NCBI GenBank assembly: GCA_963921795.1
Contig: OY997640.1
Location: 7,637,091-7,701,090 of the forward strand
Direction of reading: 5' to 3'
Length of the DNA stretch: 64,000 nt
Source of the DNA: Nannobrachium achirus
Lineage: Eukaryota; Chordata; Actinopteri; Myctophiformes; Myctophidae
Under the pieces are notes generated by a model, which was not told the DNA's origin, searched no databases, and worked only from the letters and a program-made list of their open reading frames with translations. Both the position numbers and the translations under genes were made by a program. Of the stretch, positions 21,785 through 32,007 are shown piece after piece. Each line of letters starts with the position of its first letter. Position 1 is the first letter of the stretch.

Positions 21785-22063
21785 CACATAGACATCAAAG
21801 GGGTCTTGAGCCCCTGCCCTTTTATGCCTCCGTAAAAAGTGCCCTCTCCAGACCATGAATGCAGTTTTTACTATGGTGAAAGAAACAAATTCAAGAGAAT
21901 TGCCTTGTCCAAACTCTCAGTATTCACTTGATTATGCTTAGTTTAGTCTGGTTTCAAGCTGCGACGCATTGTGAGCTTGGAGGTCTGCTATTTTCGATAT
22001 TTCCACCAAAAGGCCCTTTTACAAATTTCAGCCCCTGCCTCTAACATTCTCTGCACATCCCTG
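21785..22063. mobile_element. hAT-type repeat (CAGGGACGTGCA family), left end diverged
   Basis: ACATAGACATCAAAGGGG, GGCACTTTTTAC-type and TTCAAGAGAATTGCCTTG blocks and the right end CTCTGCACATCCCTG match 46114-46558. It contains half of a hairpin module (21955-22000). No clear target duplication. Confidence 0.75.
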
Positions 22064-22444
22064 GATGTGACATCATATCTAATCTGTGTGTCTTGTGGAG
22101 CTTTCATGGGAACACAGAAGCTGTCAATCACTATAGCAAACATCAACCCGGGATGTTAATTGAATGGCCTGATAAATACTTAATAATAATCCCAGCTCAT
22201 TAATGCCCATGACATTTAATCTCTATCGGGTTAATGTGATCACGTCACATTTGGCCATCATCCGTCAGACAGAAAGCATACATGCTCTTATGTGGAGATC
22301 GCATTCATTGAAAGTCGACAATAAAAGCCTCGACACTGCTGCTGACATGGCGTTGTTGTCGGACAGAAATCTTGTATCTCCATATTTCAATGTGATGTTT
22401 GGTTTTCCCGTAACTTATTGTACTACTTCACCATGCTACCCACA

Positions 22445-22515
22445 AAAGTAGCAAACATAGCCGATCGAAAGGCTCACAATTATGCATCGTGAGCTTGAAC
22501 GTGCTATTTTCACTG
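22445..22515. repeat. Hairpin module, diverged
   Basis: Parts AAAAGTAGC, GGCTCACAAT and ATCGTGAGCTTGAACGTGCT resemble the module, but several stem pairs are lost. Confidence 0.6.
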
Positions 22516-22799
22516 GTTGTCTCCACCACCCGAAGGCATGGGGAGAGTATGTTTTCGCCCCTGTCTGTCCGTGTGTCCGTCCGTGCGTGCGTCCGTGTGT
22601 CCTCCAGTTTGTTACCAGCTAATCTCCGGCGCTGTTGGCCCGATCGCTGCCAAAATGAGCACACACACACTCCCTGGATGCCAATTTTCAAATGGCCCTG
22701 TTCTAGCACCACCATGAGGCTGATCTTTGCAAAACACATTGTTGTACACTACTCTTAGAGATTTTGTCCACAAATCCTACAAATCGGTAGGCAGTATCT

Positions 22800-23060
22800 C
22801 TACAGTCATGTGATCATCATGGATATGTTCGATTTTCCATATTCCATCCTAATTGGCTACAATTGGCTTCCAAAGTTTGCAGGATTGCTCGGTTTTGAAC
22901 AAAATGCCTCAAATCATGAACACAGCGTGCAATCTTGGTGAAATTGGGCGTGCACGTTCCCACTAGGCAGAGGAAGAAATGCCACTTCACATTTCTCAAA
23001 TCAGTCTCATGGTGGCGCTATAACAAGGCAATTTGTGTGGCCTGGTGGAGACCTGTGCTC
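22800..23060 (-). repeat. Dispersed repeat shared with 61.6-61.8 kb
   Basis: On the minus strand it reads GGTGGCGCTATAAC-type start-to-middle blocks, the CTCAAATCATGAACACAGCG complement and AAGTTTGCAGGATTGCTC, matching 61620-61800 in the other orientation. Non-coding. Confidence 0.65.
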
Positions 23061-23263
23061 GGAAGAGCACTGCTTCTAGTTTAAAATCATTTTGAAATTG
23101 AGGGCACCAATGAAAAGTATTAACATAACTAAATAATAGATAAGCCTACACTGGATCCATTAGAACACGTAACAGTTTGGGACATATAAGGTTTCCACCA
23201 GACAGCGACGATATATTGTAGAAGTATGATGACGTGCATGTATGGAATTCTAAACAGTCTAAT

Positions 23264-23786
23264 CAGGGGCGTCAATTGGGTATGGCAGGGGTATGCAGCT
23301 GCCATACCCTGGGTCCAGGGGGGGGGGGGGGAAATAAAAGTTACTTTTAAATATAAATCCTTGAATGTCTCTTTCTCTATCTGTGCTGATTATTATGTTG
23401 TTAAATTACAGTAAAATAACTACAAATGCCAAATTTAACAAAATGGTCACTTTAACAAGGTATTATAATTATATTCTCCACACTTGAATTCTCCCCATCT
23501 TGACAAAATGGTATATTCCCAGGTTCTGCAGGTCAGCTGCACAAGTGCAATGCATTATTGTTAATTGTGGCATGTTTACTAACATGCCAAGTTTAGCTGC
23601 ACTTGAACAACTGTTCCAGGCTGCCATATCCAGCCCAAGAAACCGTAGAAACGGGGGGAAAAATAAAATGTACTTAAATGTATCATGCCTGTTGCTAAGG
23701 TATGGCAACATGACTGGTGTCTTCGCGCATGTGCAAGACACCAGTCATGTTGCCATACCTTAGCTTTTTCTGAACTGACGCCAATG
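23264..23786. mobile_element. hAT MITE (CAGGGGCGTCAATTGGG family) within a flanking duplication
   Basis: Left end CAGGGGCGTCAATTGGGTAT; right end AACTGACGCCAATG. It contains the same perfect hairpin as the 12379 copy (23695-23763, stem CTAAGGTATGGCAACATGAC). The flanks repeat over about 30 bp (GTGCATGTATGGAATTCTAA at about 23234, and GTGCATGTAAGG at about 23789), far longer than a hAT duplication. Confidence 0.82.
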
Positions 23787-24039
23787 CTGTGCATGTAAGG
23801 AATTCTAAACAGTCTAATCTACCTGTGTGAGGGATAGATTAATGGAGAGATAAAATAATGAGCTGTCTTTGGTTTAATGAGATAATGTTCACTTGGGTTG
23901 ATTAATTCGGGCTTCCCCGGGGCGTCATATTAGTCCAAATGTCTATAAAATGGAATGTAGCCTATTCCTGGTTCCAAATGCCCCCACGTGTTTTAGAATG
24001 TGAGATGTAGGAAAAGTATTCATTTGTGTGTGCAGTGGT

Positions 24040-24190
24040 GGAAAAGGTACTCAAATGTTTTACTCAAGTAAAAGTATCAATACTACATTGTAGAAGTACT
24101 CTGTTACAAGTAAAATTCCGGAATTCAAAATGTACTTGAGTAAAAGTATGAAAGTATTGGCATCAAAATATACTCCAAGACCCAAAAGTA
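24040..24190. repeat. Dispersed AAGTACTCAAATG-type repeat, split by the Penelope insertion
   Basis: AAAAGTATCAATACTAC, TACTTGAGTAAAAGTATGAA and the corresponding right half at 31135-31300 (AGTGGAGTAAAAGTACAATA) belong to one element that also occurs at 6395-6700, 42745-42960 and 62785-63000. Each copy carries, or is next to, a hairpin module. Confidence 0.75.
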
Positions 24191-24200
24191 ATCTGCAAGC

Positions 24201-24214
24201 TCACAATGCGACGT
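24201..24214 (+). repeat. Left 14-bp target-site duplication of the Penelope dimer
   Basis: TCACAATGCGACGT, repeated exactly at 31082-31095. Removing everything between restores a hairpin module (CTGCAAGCTCACAA, TGCGACG, TGTTGTGAGCTTGTAG), so the duplicated target spans the hairpin apex. Confidence 0.9.
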
Positions 24215-24377
24215 TCAGAAAGAGAGAGAAAACCAGGTGCTCTTCGGAGAATACGAATAGTAAAAACAAGTAAAAATGGTGCTCTTGGATCGACGGGATC
24301 AATTCATCAAAAGGAAAAAAGTGATCCAGGCACTCAGGTAAAAAAGGGAGGAACAAACTTTATTAAAGTCTAAAAGC

Positions 24378-24416
24378 CGACATGTTTCGACCAGAGGCTG
24401 GTCATCATCAGGGCAT
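24378..24416 (-). ncRNA. Hammerhead-ribozyme-like motif of the Penelope element
   Basis: On the minus strand the order is GCC, CTGATGA (24405-24411), a hairpin GACCAG-CCT-CTGGTC, GAAA (24385-24388), C-AT-G, TC, GGC. This gives all conserved hammerhead core segments, a six-pair stem II, a minimal two-pair stem III with cleavage expected after the ATGTC, and a three-pair stem I start (GCC/GGC). One extra T sits between CTGATGA and stem II. Hammerheads with very short stem III are known from Penelope-like elements, where they act in dimers. Activity is not shown by sequence. Confidence 0.7.
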
Positions 24417-24722
24417 ACTGAAGAAATACAAGCAAACACACTCAATATATCAACTGGGACTGGGCAATCAACAAGAGTCAATTAAGGTGGGGCCTGATTG
24501 TGTAATTACACAAGAATGCATAGCAATCAACACACCTGTGTGTCAGACCCAGCTATATCACTGCATCATTTGAGCAGTATAGAGTACAACCAATAAGGCA
24601 TCAAGTTACAAATATCAACCACAAAGTATAACAATAAACAATAACCAAAAATATTTATTACAAATAAAGAAAATAAAGAAAAATAAAGAAAAGGACAATA
24701 AAATCACAAAGAAAAGATCCAG

Positions 24723-27700
24723 TTACAAAAAACACATGAAATCAATGTCCTCATTGAGCCCGGGGGGAGTAAGAGCATCCAGGGAGTGAATCCAGAAAGA
24801 TTCCCTCTGGTTCAACTTCCTTTGGCGATCACCCCCTCTTGTAAGTGGTTTTATATGTTCAATGCCTGTAATACGTAGGAGAGTATCGTTACTGTTGTGG
24901 CATTGATTGAAGTGCCTGGCTATGGGATAATTAAAATTATTGGTGCGAATGGCATATTTATGTTCAGCCAGACGGTCACGGAGGCGGCGCTTAGTCCTGC
25001 CCACATAAAACACTTTTGGGCATGTACATGTAAGGCGATAAATAACATGAGTGGTGTTGCAATTAATAAAGTCGTTAATTGTATGTGTTTTCTGTGTTTT
25101 CAAATCAATAAATGTTTTTGATTGTAAGACATTGGTACAATGAGGACAATTCATGCATTTGTACATTCCCATAGGTTTATTAAGCCATGTCTCCTTTTTA
25201 ATAGGAGCTAGATGGCTGTGCATCAATTTATCACGTAGGGTGGGAGCTCTTCTAAATGAAAATATAGGAGGTTCGGGAAACACTTCTCTGAGGGTGGAAT
25301 CACTCTCGATAATAGACCAATTGGTTCTTATAATGTGTTGGACCTTAGAAGCTACAGTACTATATTGGCTAACAAAAAAAGGACGGGACTGTAAAATAGC
25401 GGGTCTCCGTTTCTTTTTACGTAGCAATGAGGCTCGGTCAATGTTATAGGCTTTGTTTCGTGCCTGAGTGACACAGCCCGATTTGTAGCCTCTCTCATTG
25501 AATCTGCTAGTCATATCAGTAGCTTTCTGGTCAAAATCAACAGGCCTATCACAAATACGGCGTAGCCGTTGGAACTGTCCAAAAGGGATATTTTTTATAA
25601 GATGGGGTGGGTGAAAAGAGTCAGCCCTCAGTACTGTGTTTCGCGAAGTTTCTTTTCTGTATAGGGTAGTGTGGAGAGTACCAGATTCGTCTTTAAAGAT
25701 TGTTAAATCAAGAAAATTAATGCTTTGTTGTGAATATTCTATTGTCAATCTAATGTTGTCATTTAACGAGTTAAGATACCTGTGAAACTGTAGGAGTTGA
25801 GTCTCGGAACCATTGAATATCAGCAACAAATCATCAATATATCTGCCAAAAAAAGTAATACAATTAAACCAAGGATTAATTGGATTTAAAACAAACATTT
25901 TTTCCCAGTGGCCCAGGTAAAGACATGCATAATTAGGGGAAAAACATGAGCCCATAGGTACACCTATCAGTTGTTTATAGATTTCGTCTGAAAACATGAA
26001 CACATTATTATTTATGATCCAGTCAGTTAGAGAAATAATAAAGTCAGTAGGGGGTGACGAGTCTGTTGGTCTGTCTGCGAGAAAATGTGTTAGCGCCTGC
26101 AGACCATCATTGTGGTCTATATTTGTATACAGAGACTCCACATCCATAGTGACCAGATAATTAGTTTGACAATTATCAAGTTCTGAAAGTTTATTTAACA
26201 CATCCGTGGTATCTTCTATGAAAGATGGAAGTTTCTTAACATAAGGCTTAATGTAGAAATCAATAAATTTAGACGCAGGCTCTGTTAGAGTGCCGTTTCC
26301 AGAAATGATAGGACGACCAGGGGGATTATTAAAAGGCTGCTTGTGTATTTTAGGAAGTAAATAAAAAGCTGCCAACATTGGAGATTCTACCAATAAAAAT
26401 TTGAATTCATTCTCTGTAATCCATCCCGATTCCTTAGCATTAGTTAGAAGCCCATGGAATTCGGTCGACATAGAACTGAGTGGATTACTAGCAAGTTTCT
26501 TATAATGTTTAGAATCCAATTGGCGTTTAGCTTCTGTAACATAGGCGTCTCTAGATAACACTACAACCGCTCCCCCCTTGTCCGCAGAGCGGACAATAAT
26601 GTCGTCATTTTTGGACAATTCGTCGAGTGCTGTGCGTTCCTTATGAGTCAAATTACATCTGTTCACCCCATCAGGGGTATCATGGAATAGCTTGTCAATG
26701 TCATAATCAACCTTTTTTGTAAAAGAAATAAGCGAAGGATTCGAAACCAAGGGAGAAAAGCTAGATTTGGGTTTAAACAAAGAGCGGACCGGAGGCAGCT
26801 CTGAGTCAAGTGTGCAGGGGCGGTTTTTATAAACTGGGGGCTCCCCACAAAGGTAGCAAAAGAGGCCCCCCCATGAGCACGCGTGAAAAATAGGTATGCG
26901 CGAAAAACAGTATGCGCGCGTGCGAAGTGCAGGAATTAAAAATGCCACCCTCCAACTCAATACCTATACCTTTACCTTTTACCTTTTGGATCTATTTGAT
27001 TAATTTAAGAAGAGTACAGTAAGGTAAGTAAGGTAATCAAAGGTATATAGAGTAGGCCTATATGTATATTTTTATACAGGACATATTTGATGCAGGACAA
27101 TAATTATTTAATTAATAGCAATAAGGGAATATCAGTGAATAATAATACTTTAAAATGATATTTGTACAATTCCTTTTTAATTATTATTTTTCAAAATGTA
27201 GATAAAATTAAAGCTGCAAGCAGCAATGACCGGGCCCTCGCAGCTCTACCCACGTCGCAAGGGGCAACAGCCAATCAGAAGAGGGGACGGGACTAAGTTA
27301 AACCAATTAAGGTGAAGGACTCTTAATGAAGTCATATGACACCAGCCACAAGTCTGTACGACAAACGGTTCATGGGATATAGAGGCACTTCCTGTTTGGC
27401 GAAGGGCACTTCCTGTTTGGCAAAGGAAGCGCCAATTAAGGTTAAGGACTCTTAATCAAGTCATATGACACCAGCCCCGAGTCTGTACGACAAACAGTTC
27501 ATGAGATATAGAGGCACTTCCTGTTTGGTGAAGGGCACTTCCTGTTTGGCGAAGGAAGTTTTATCTCTGTGTGAAACCTATTGACTCAAGTGAGCAGTTG
27601 GTCAATTCTTTAAAAAAACATAACTTTTGACAGGAATGAGCTAGAGACTTACTTTTTTTTTCTAAATGCTCAGAATAATGAGCCCAGCAGGGGGCCCCCT

Positions 27701-27970
27701 CTGCCTTGGGGCTCTACGCAGTTGCGTAGTCTGCGTAGAGCAAATAACCGCCCCTGCAAGTGTGGGCCTATCAATATTAGAATCTAGGACAGGCGTCTGC
27801 CTGGCAAAATTATGTGTATGACCAGACTGGTGATGATACCATGTTTTTAGATGTAAATTACGATAAAATCGAAATAGATCAATTTTAGTATTAAACAGAT
27901 TGGTCTTGTAGGTAGGGGCATACGACATACCTTTAGAGAGTACAGACAAATGATCCCTATTAAGGTTCAT
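24723..27970 (-). pseudogene. Penelope-like reverse transcriptase/GIY-YIG ORF, disrupted copy
   Basis: Same protein as the right-hand copy (28380-30677), starting at 27970 with MNLNRDHLSVLSKG and ending DIDFMCFL at 24723. After IDRPT it is interrupted by a hAT element (26815-27756 plus an 8-bp duplication), and coding resumes at LDSELPPVRS. The continuous frame 24723-26960 runs into the hAT sequence and has no ATG there, so it cannot give the native N-terminus. The reverse transcriptase motifs (MDVESLYTNI, GVPMGSCFSPN, YIDDLLL) and the nuclease segment remain unbroken. Confidence 0.92.
26815..27756. mobile_element. hAT element, 942 bp, inserted in the left Penelope copy
   Basis: Termini CAGGGGCGGTTTTTAT and AAATAACCGCCCCTG. 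CAAGTGTG is duplicated at 26807-26814 and 27757-27764. The undamaged right arm gives the empty site (CACACTTGACTC at about 28585). It contains about 350 bp of the AAAGCTGCAAGCAGC dispersed repeat (27209-27560) with internal tandem parts (GGCACTTCCTGTTTGGCGAA). No transposase ORF. Confidence 0.93.
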
Positions 27971-28168
27971 TGTAGACAGGTTGACTACCGAGGATAACGT
28001 TTCCGCGGCTGGTCCCTCAGAGGGATCTGTCGTGGGGTAGTCGGGGGACGTAGTGCGGTACGATCCGTGCGTCGCTGCCGAGGCTGTGCGCCGTCGCCGT
28101 CTGCCCCGCCGTGTCTTCGGTCTGTAGTGGGGTTGGATTGTAGCGGGGGCCAGTCCTGAGACTCCCGA

Positions 28169-28181
28169 TCTAAAAAAGTGT
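28169..28181. other. Centre of the Penelope palindrome
   Basis: A 13-nt spacer (TCTAAAAAAGTGT) between ...GACTCCCGA and TCGGGAGTC... Both copies end here, so both lack a 5' terminal repeat. Confidence 0.9.
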
Positions 28182-28379
28182 TCGGGAGTCTCAGGACTGG
28201 CCCCCGCTACAATCCAACCCCACTACAGACCGAAGACACGGCGGGGCAGACGGCGACGGCGCACAGCCTCGGCAGCGACGCACGGATCGTACCGCACTAC
28301 GTCCCCCGACTACCCCACGACAGATCCCTCTGAGGGACCAGCCGCGGAAACGTTATCCTCGGTAGTCAACCTGTCTACA

Positions 28380-30677
28380 ATGAACCTTAATAGGGATCAT
28401 TTGTCTGTACTCTCTAAAGGTATGTCGTATGCCCCTACCTACAAGACCAATCTGTTTAATACTAAAATTGATCTATTTCGATTTTATCGTAATTTACATC
28501 TAAAAACATGGTATCATCACCAGTCTGGTCATACACATAATTTTGCCAGGCAGACGCCTGTCCTAGATTCTAATATTGATAGGCCCACACTTGACTCAGA
28601 GCTGCCTCCGGTCCGCTCTTTGTTTAAACCCAAATCTAGCTTTTCTCCCTTGGTTTCGAATCCTTCGCTTATTTCTTTTACAAAAAAGGTTGATTATGAC
28701 ATTGACAAGCTATTCCATGATACCCCTGATGGGGTGAACAGATGTAATTTGACTCATAAGGAACGCACAGCACTCGACGAATTGTCCAAAAATGACGACA
28801 TTATTGTCCGCCCTGCGGACAAGGGGGGAGCGGTTGTAGTGTTATCTAGAGACGCCTATGTTACAGAAGCTAAACGCCAATTGGATTCTAAACATTATAA
28901 GAAACTTGCTAGTAATCCACTCAGTTCTATGTCGACCGAATTCCATGGGCTTCTAACTAATGCTAAGGAATCGGGATGGATTACAGAGAATGAATTCAAA
29001 TTTTTATTGGTAGAATCTCCAATGTTGGCAGCTTTTTATTTACTTCCTAAAATACACAAGCAGCCTTTTAATAATCCCCCTGGTCGTCCTATCATTTCTG
29101 GAAACGGCACTCTAACAGAGCCTGCGTCTAAATTTATTGATTTCTACATTAAGCCTTATGTTAAGAAACTTCCATCTTTCATAGAAGATACCACGGATGT
29201 GTTAAATAAACTTTCAGAACTTGATAATTGTCAAACTAATTATCTGGTCACTATGGATGTGGAGTCTCTGTATACAAATATAGACCACAATGATGGTCTG
29301 CAGGCGCTAACACATTTTCTCGCAGACAGACCAACAGACTCGTCACCCCCTACTGACTTTATTATTTCTCTAACTGACTGGATCATAAATAATAATGTGT
29401 TCATGTTTTCAGACGAAATCTATAAACAACTGATAGGTGTACCTATGGGCTCATGTTTTTCCCCTAATTATGCATGTCTTTACCTGGGCCACTGGGAAAA
29501 AATGTTTGTTTTAAATCCAATTAATCCTTGGTTTAATTGTATTACTTTTTTTGGCAGATATATTGATGATTTGTTGCTGATATTCAATGGTTCCGAGACT
29601 CAACTCCTACAGTTTCACAGGTATCTTAACTCGTTAAATGACAACATTAGATTGACAATAGAATATTCACAACAAAGCATTAATTTTCTTGATTTAACAA
29701 TCTTTAAAGACGAATCTGGTACTCTCCACACTACCCTATACAGAAAAGAAACTTTGCGAAACACAGTACTGAGGGCTGACTCTTTTCACCCACCCCATCT
29801 TATAAAAAATATCCCTTTTGGACAGTTCCAACGGCTACGCCGTATTTGTGATAGGCCTGTTGATTTTGACCAGAAAGCTACTGATATGACTAGCAGATTC
29901 AATGAGAGAGGCTACAAATCGGGCTGTGTCACTCAGGCACGAAACAAAGCCTATAACATTGACCGAGCCTCATTGCTACGTAAAAAGAAACGGAGACCCG
30001 CTATTTTACAGTCCCGTCCTTTTTTTGTTAGCCAATATAGTACTGTAGCTTCTAAGGTCCAACACATTATAAGAACCAATTGGTCTATTATCGAGAGTGA
30101 TTCCACCCTCAGAGAAGTGTTTCCCGAACCTCCTATATTTTCATTTAGAAGAGCTCCCACCCTACGTGATAAATTGATGCACAGCCATCTAGCTCCTATT
30201 AAAAAGGAGACATGGCTTAATAAACCTATGGGAATGTACAAATGCATGAATTGTCCTCATTGTACCAATGTCTTACAATCAAAAACATTTATTGATTTGA
30301 AAACACAGAAAACACATACAATTAACGACTTTATTAATTGCAACACCACTCATGTTATTTATCGCCTTACATGTACATGCCCAAAAGTGTTTTATGTGGG
30401 CAGGACTAAGCGCCGCCTCCGTGACCGTCTGGCTGAACATAAATATGCCATTCGCACCAATAATTTTAATTATCCCATAGCCAGGCACTTCAATCAATGC
30501 CACAACAGTAACGATACTCTCCTACGTATTACAGGCATTGAACATATAAAACCACTTACAAGAGGGGGTGATCGCCAAAGGAAGTTGAACCAGAGGGAAT
30601 CTTTCTGGATTCACTCCCTGGATGCTCTTACTCCCCCCGGGCTCAATGAGGACATTGATTTCATGTGTTTTTTGTAA
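28380..30677 (+). CDS. Penelope-like element protein: reverse transcriptase plus GIY-YIG endonuclease, intact
   Basis: 765 residues. The N-terminal part has LSVLSKGMSYAPT, the conserved pre-RT Penelope motif. The RT core has MDVESLYTNI (from about 292), GVPMGSCFSPN and the catalytic YIDD (394-397). The C-terminal module has VIYRLTC, FYVGRT (671-676), LRDRLAEHK and NQRESFWI, the GIY-YIG nuclease with its catalytic Arg and Glu. Penelope-like elements prime at the target like non-LTR elements but use this nuclease. The frame stays open upstream of the ATG to a stop at 28125-28127, across the palindrome centre, so the true start could be upstream or non-AUG. There are no stops or frameshifts, so it may be recently active. 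Length fits the family. Confidence 0.95.
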   Translation: MNLNRDHLSVLSKGMSYAPTYKTNLFNTKIDLFRFYRNLHLKTWYHHQSGHTHNFARQTPVLDSNIDRPTLDSELPPVRSLFKPKSSFSPLVSNPSLISFTKKVDYDIDKLFHDTPDGVNRCNLTHKERTALDELSKNDDIIVRPADKGGAVVVLSRDAYVTEAKRQLDSKHYKKLASNPLSSMSTEFHGLLTNAKESGWITENEFKFLLVESPMLAAFYLLPKIHKQPFNNPPGRPIISGNGTLTEPASKFIDFYIKPYVKKLPSFIEDTTDVLNKLSELDNCQTNYLVTMDVESLYTNIDHNDGLQALTHFLADRPTDSSPPTDFIISLTDWIINNNVFMFSDEIYKQLIGVPMGSCFSPNYACLYLGHWEKMFVLNPINPWFNCITFFGRYIDDLLLIFNGSETQLLQFHRYLNSLNDNIRLTIEYSQQSINFLDLTIFKDESGTLHTTLYRKETLRNTVLRADSFHPPHLIKNIPFGQFQRLRRICDRPVDFDQKATDMTSRFNERGYKSGCVTQARNKAYNIDRASLLRKKKRRPAILQSRPFFVSQYSTVASKVQHIIRTNWSIIESDSTLREVFPEPPIFSFRRAPTLRDKLMHSHLAPIKKETWLNKPMGMYKCMNCPHCTNVLQSKTFIDLKTQKTHTINDFINCNTTHVIYRLTCTCPKVFYVGRTKRRLRDRLAEHKYAIRTNNFNYPIARHFNQCHNSNDTLLRITGIEHIKPLTRGGDRQRKLNQRESFWIHSLDALTPPGLNEDIDFMCFL

Positions 30678-30979
30678 CTGGATCTTTTCTTTGTGATTTT
30701 ATTGTCCTTTTCTTTATTTTTCTTTATTTTCTTTATTTGTAATAAATATTTTTGGTTATTGTTTATTGTTATACTTTGTGGTTGATATTTGTAACTTGAT
30801 GCCTTATTGGTTGTACTCTATACTGCTCAAATGATGCAGTGATATAGCTGGGTCTGACACACAGGTGTGTTGATTGCTATGCATTCTTGTGTAATTACAC
30901 AATCAGGCCCCACCTTAATTGACTCTTGTTGATTGCCCAGTCCCAGTTGATATATTGAGTGTGTTTGCTTGTATTTCTT

Positions 30980-31012
30980 CAGTATGCCTGGTCGAAACAT
31001 GTCGGCTTTTAG
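30980..31012 (+). other. Inactivated hammerhead-like motif in the right copy
   Basis: TATGC-CTGGTCGAAACATGTCGG lacks the 18 nt present in the left copy between these parts, removing CTGATGA and the 5' strand of stem II. GAAA and the cleavage segment remain. It cannot fold as a hammerhead. Confidence 0.8.
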
Positions 31013-31081
31013 ACTTTAATAAAGTTTGTTCCTCCCTTTTTTACCTGAGTGCCTGGATCACTTTTTTCCTTTTTTTCCTTT

Positions 31082-31095
31082 TCACAATGCGACGT
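31082..31095 (+). repeat. Right 14-bp target-site duplication of the Penelope dimer
   Basis: TCACAATGCGACGT, identical to 24201-24214. It is followed by the right arm of the split hairpin module (GTTGTGAGCTTGTAGATCGG). Confidence 0.9.
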
Positions 31096-31479
31096 GTTGT
31101 GAGCTTGTAGATCGGCTAATTTCAAATAGCCACGGTATAAAATAGGAGTAACTAGTAACTAATGTTTTCAAATAATTGTAGTGGAGTAAAAGTACAATAT
31201 TTTGATCTGAGATGTAGTGGAGTAGAAGTAAAAGTATTGGAAATTGGAAGTACTCAAGTAAAGTACAAATACTTCAAAATTGTACTTAAGTACAGTACTT
31301 AAAGGCCCGCTGACACGCCCCGAAATTATAATAGTATGATACAGTTGGTCACGTCGTCTCTCTGAAATAGTCTGAAACTCATGTCACAGTGTAATCTGCC
31401 CCTCGCCCCCCAACAACAGCTGACCAGTACAGTAAGTAGTCTAAGTAGGCAGGCATATGCCTGACCTCTGTTGCTCTGC

Positions 31480-31652
31480 TGCGAATTGTTCTGTTTTTAT
31501 TGTGATTTTGTGATTTGTTCTAACTTCTGTTTTTATATTGTAATAACTGCTTTTTTGTATTATCTGCTGTTTTTATACTGTTGTACGGCGACCTTGAGTG
31601 CCTTGAAAGGCGCCTTATAAATAAAATGTATTATTATTATTATTATTATTAA
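31480..31652 (+). repeat. LINE-type 3' end with (TTA)n tail
   Basis: GGCGACCTTGAGTGCCTTGA, AAGGCGCCTTATAAATAAAA and then ATTATTATTATT form a common fish non-LTR 3' tail. No coding part. Confidence 0.55.
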
Positions 31653-32007
31653 GTACAGTCAATTAATTTGATTGGCTTATAATTGCTCACAATGACATTG
31701 TGTGATGACATATTAACTAATATTTTAAGATTACTTTTTAAAGTGAGGCACTAGCACTTCACTAGCATGACAGGTGATCTATGGTCTTTCTCTGAAAAAC
31801 AACAACATTGAACTTCACTAAACTGTTTCCTCAACGCGCCACAAATGTCAATGGTTTTCCTGGCCTGATTATTTTGTCGTGCTGTGGTTGCTCCTCAGAA
31901 GTATAGCCTCATTCATCTCCAAACCACTTTACATCGTCACTCGTTGTGCAGAAACCTGTTTGTTTGTGCCACTAAATGGTCGCAATAGAGCAGTGCAGGG
32001 GTCTTCA

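Larger units (their letters stand above)
24215..31081. mobile_element. Penelope-like element, head-to-head inverted dimer
   Basis: Two near-identical copies face each other with their 5' ends at the centre: left copy 28168 down to about 24215, right copy 28182 to 31081. Only 13 nt (28169-28181) separate them. The encoded proteins differ at two visible residues over the shared length (Ser/Pro and Ser/Leu). One 14-bp target duplication flanks the whole dimer, implying insertion as a unit or immediate second-copy priming. The left arm carries a later 942-bp hAT insertion and about 90 extra terminal bases. The right arm has an 18-bp deletion in its terminal ribozyme-like motif. Confidence 0.92.

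Noticed and set aside
24897-25449. + strand ORFs within the left Penelope copy
   Set aside because: Antisense shadows; the same ORFs appear mirrored at 29951-30503 in the right copy.
26815-26960. N-terminal extension of the left Penelope ORF (…CYLCGEPPVYKNRP)
   Set aside because: It lies in the hAT insertion and starts at TTG; it is not native protein.
28320-28380. A second hammerhead near the Penelope centre (CGGAAACG)
   Set aside because: GAAA is present, but there is no CTGATGA or matching stem nearby.
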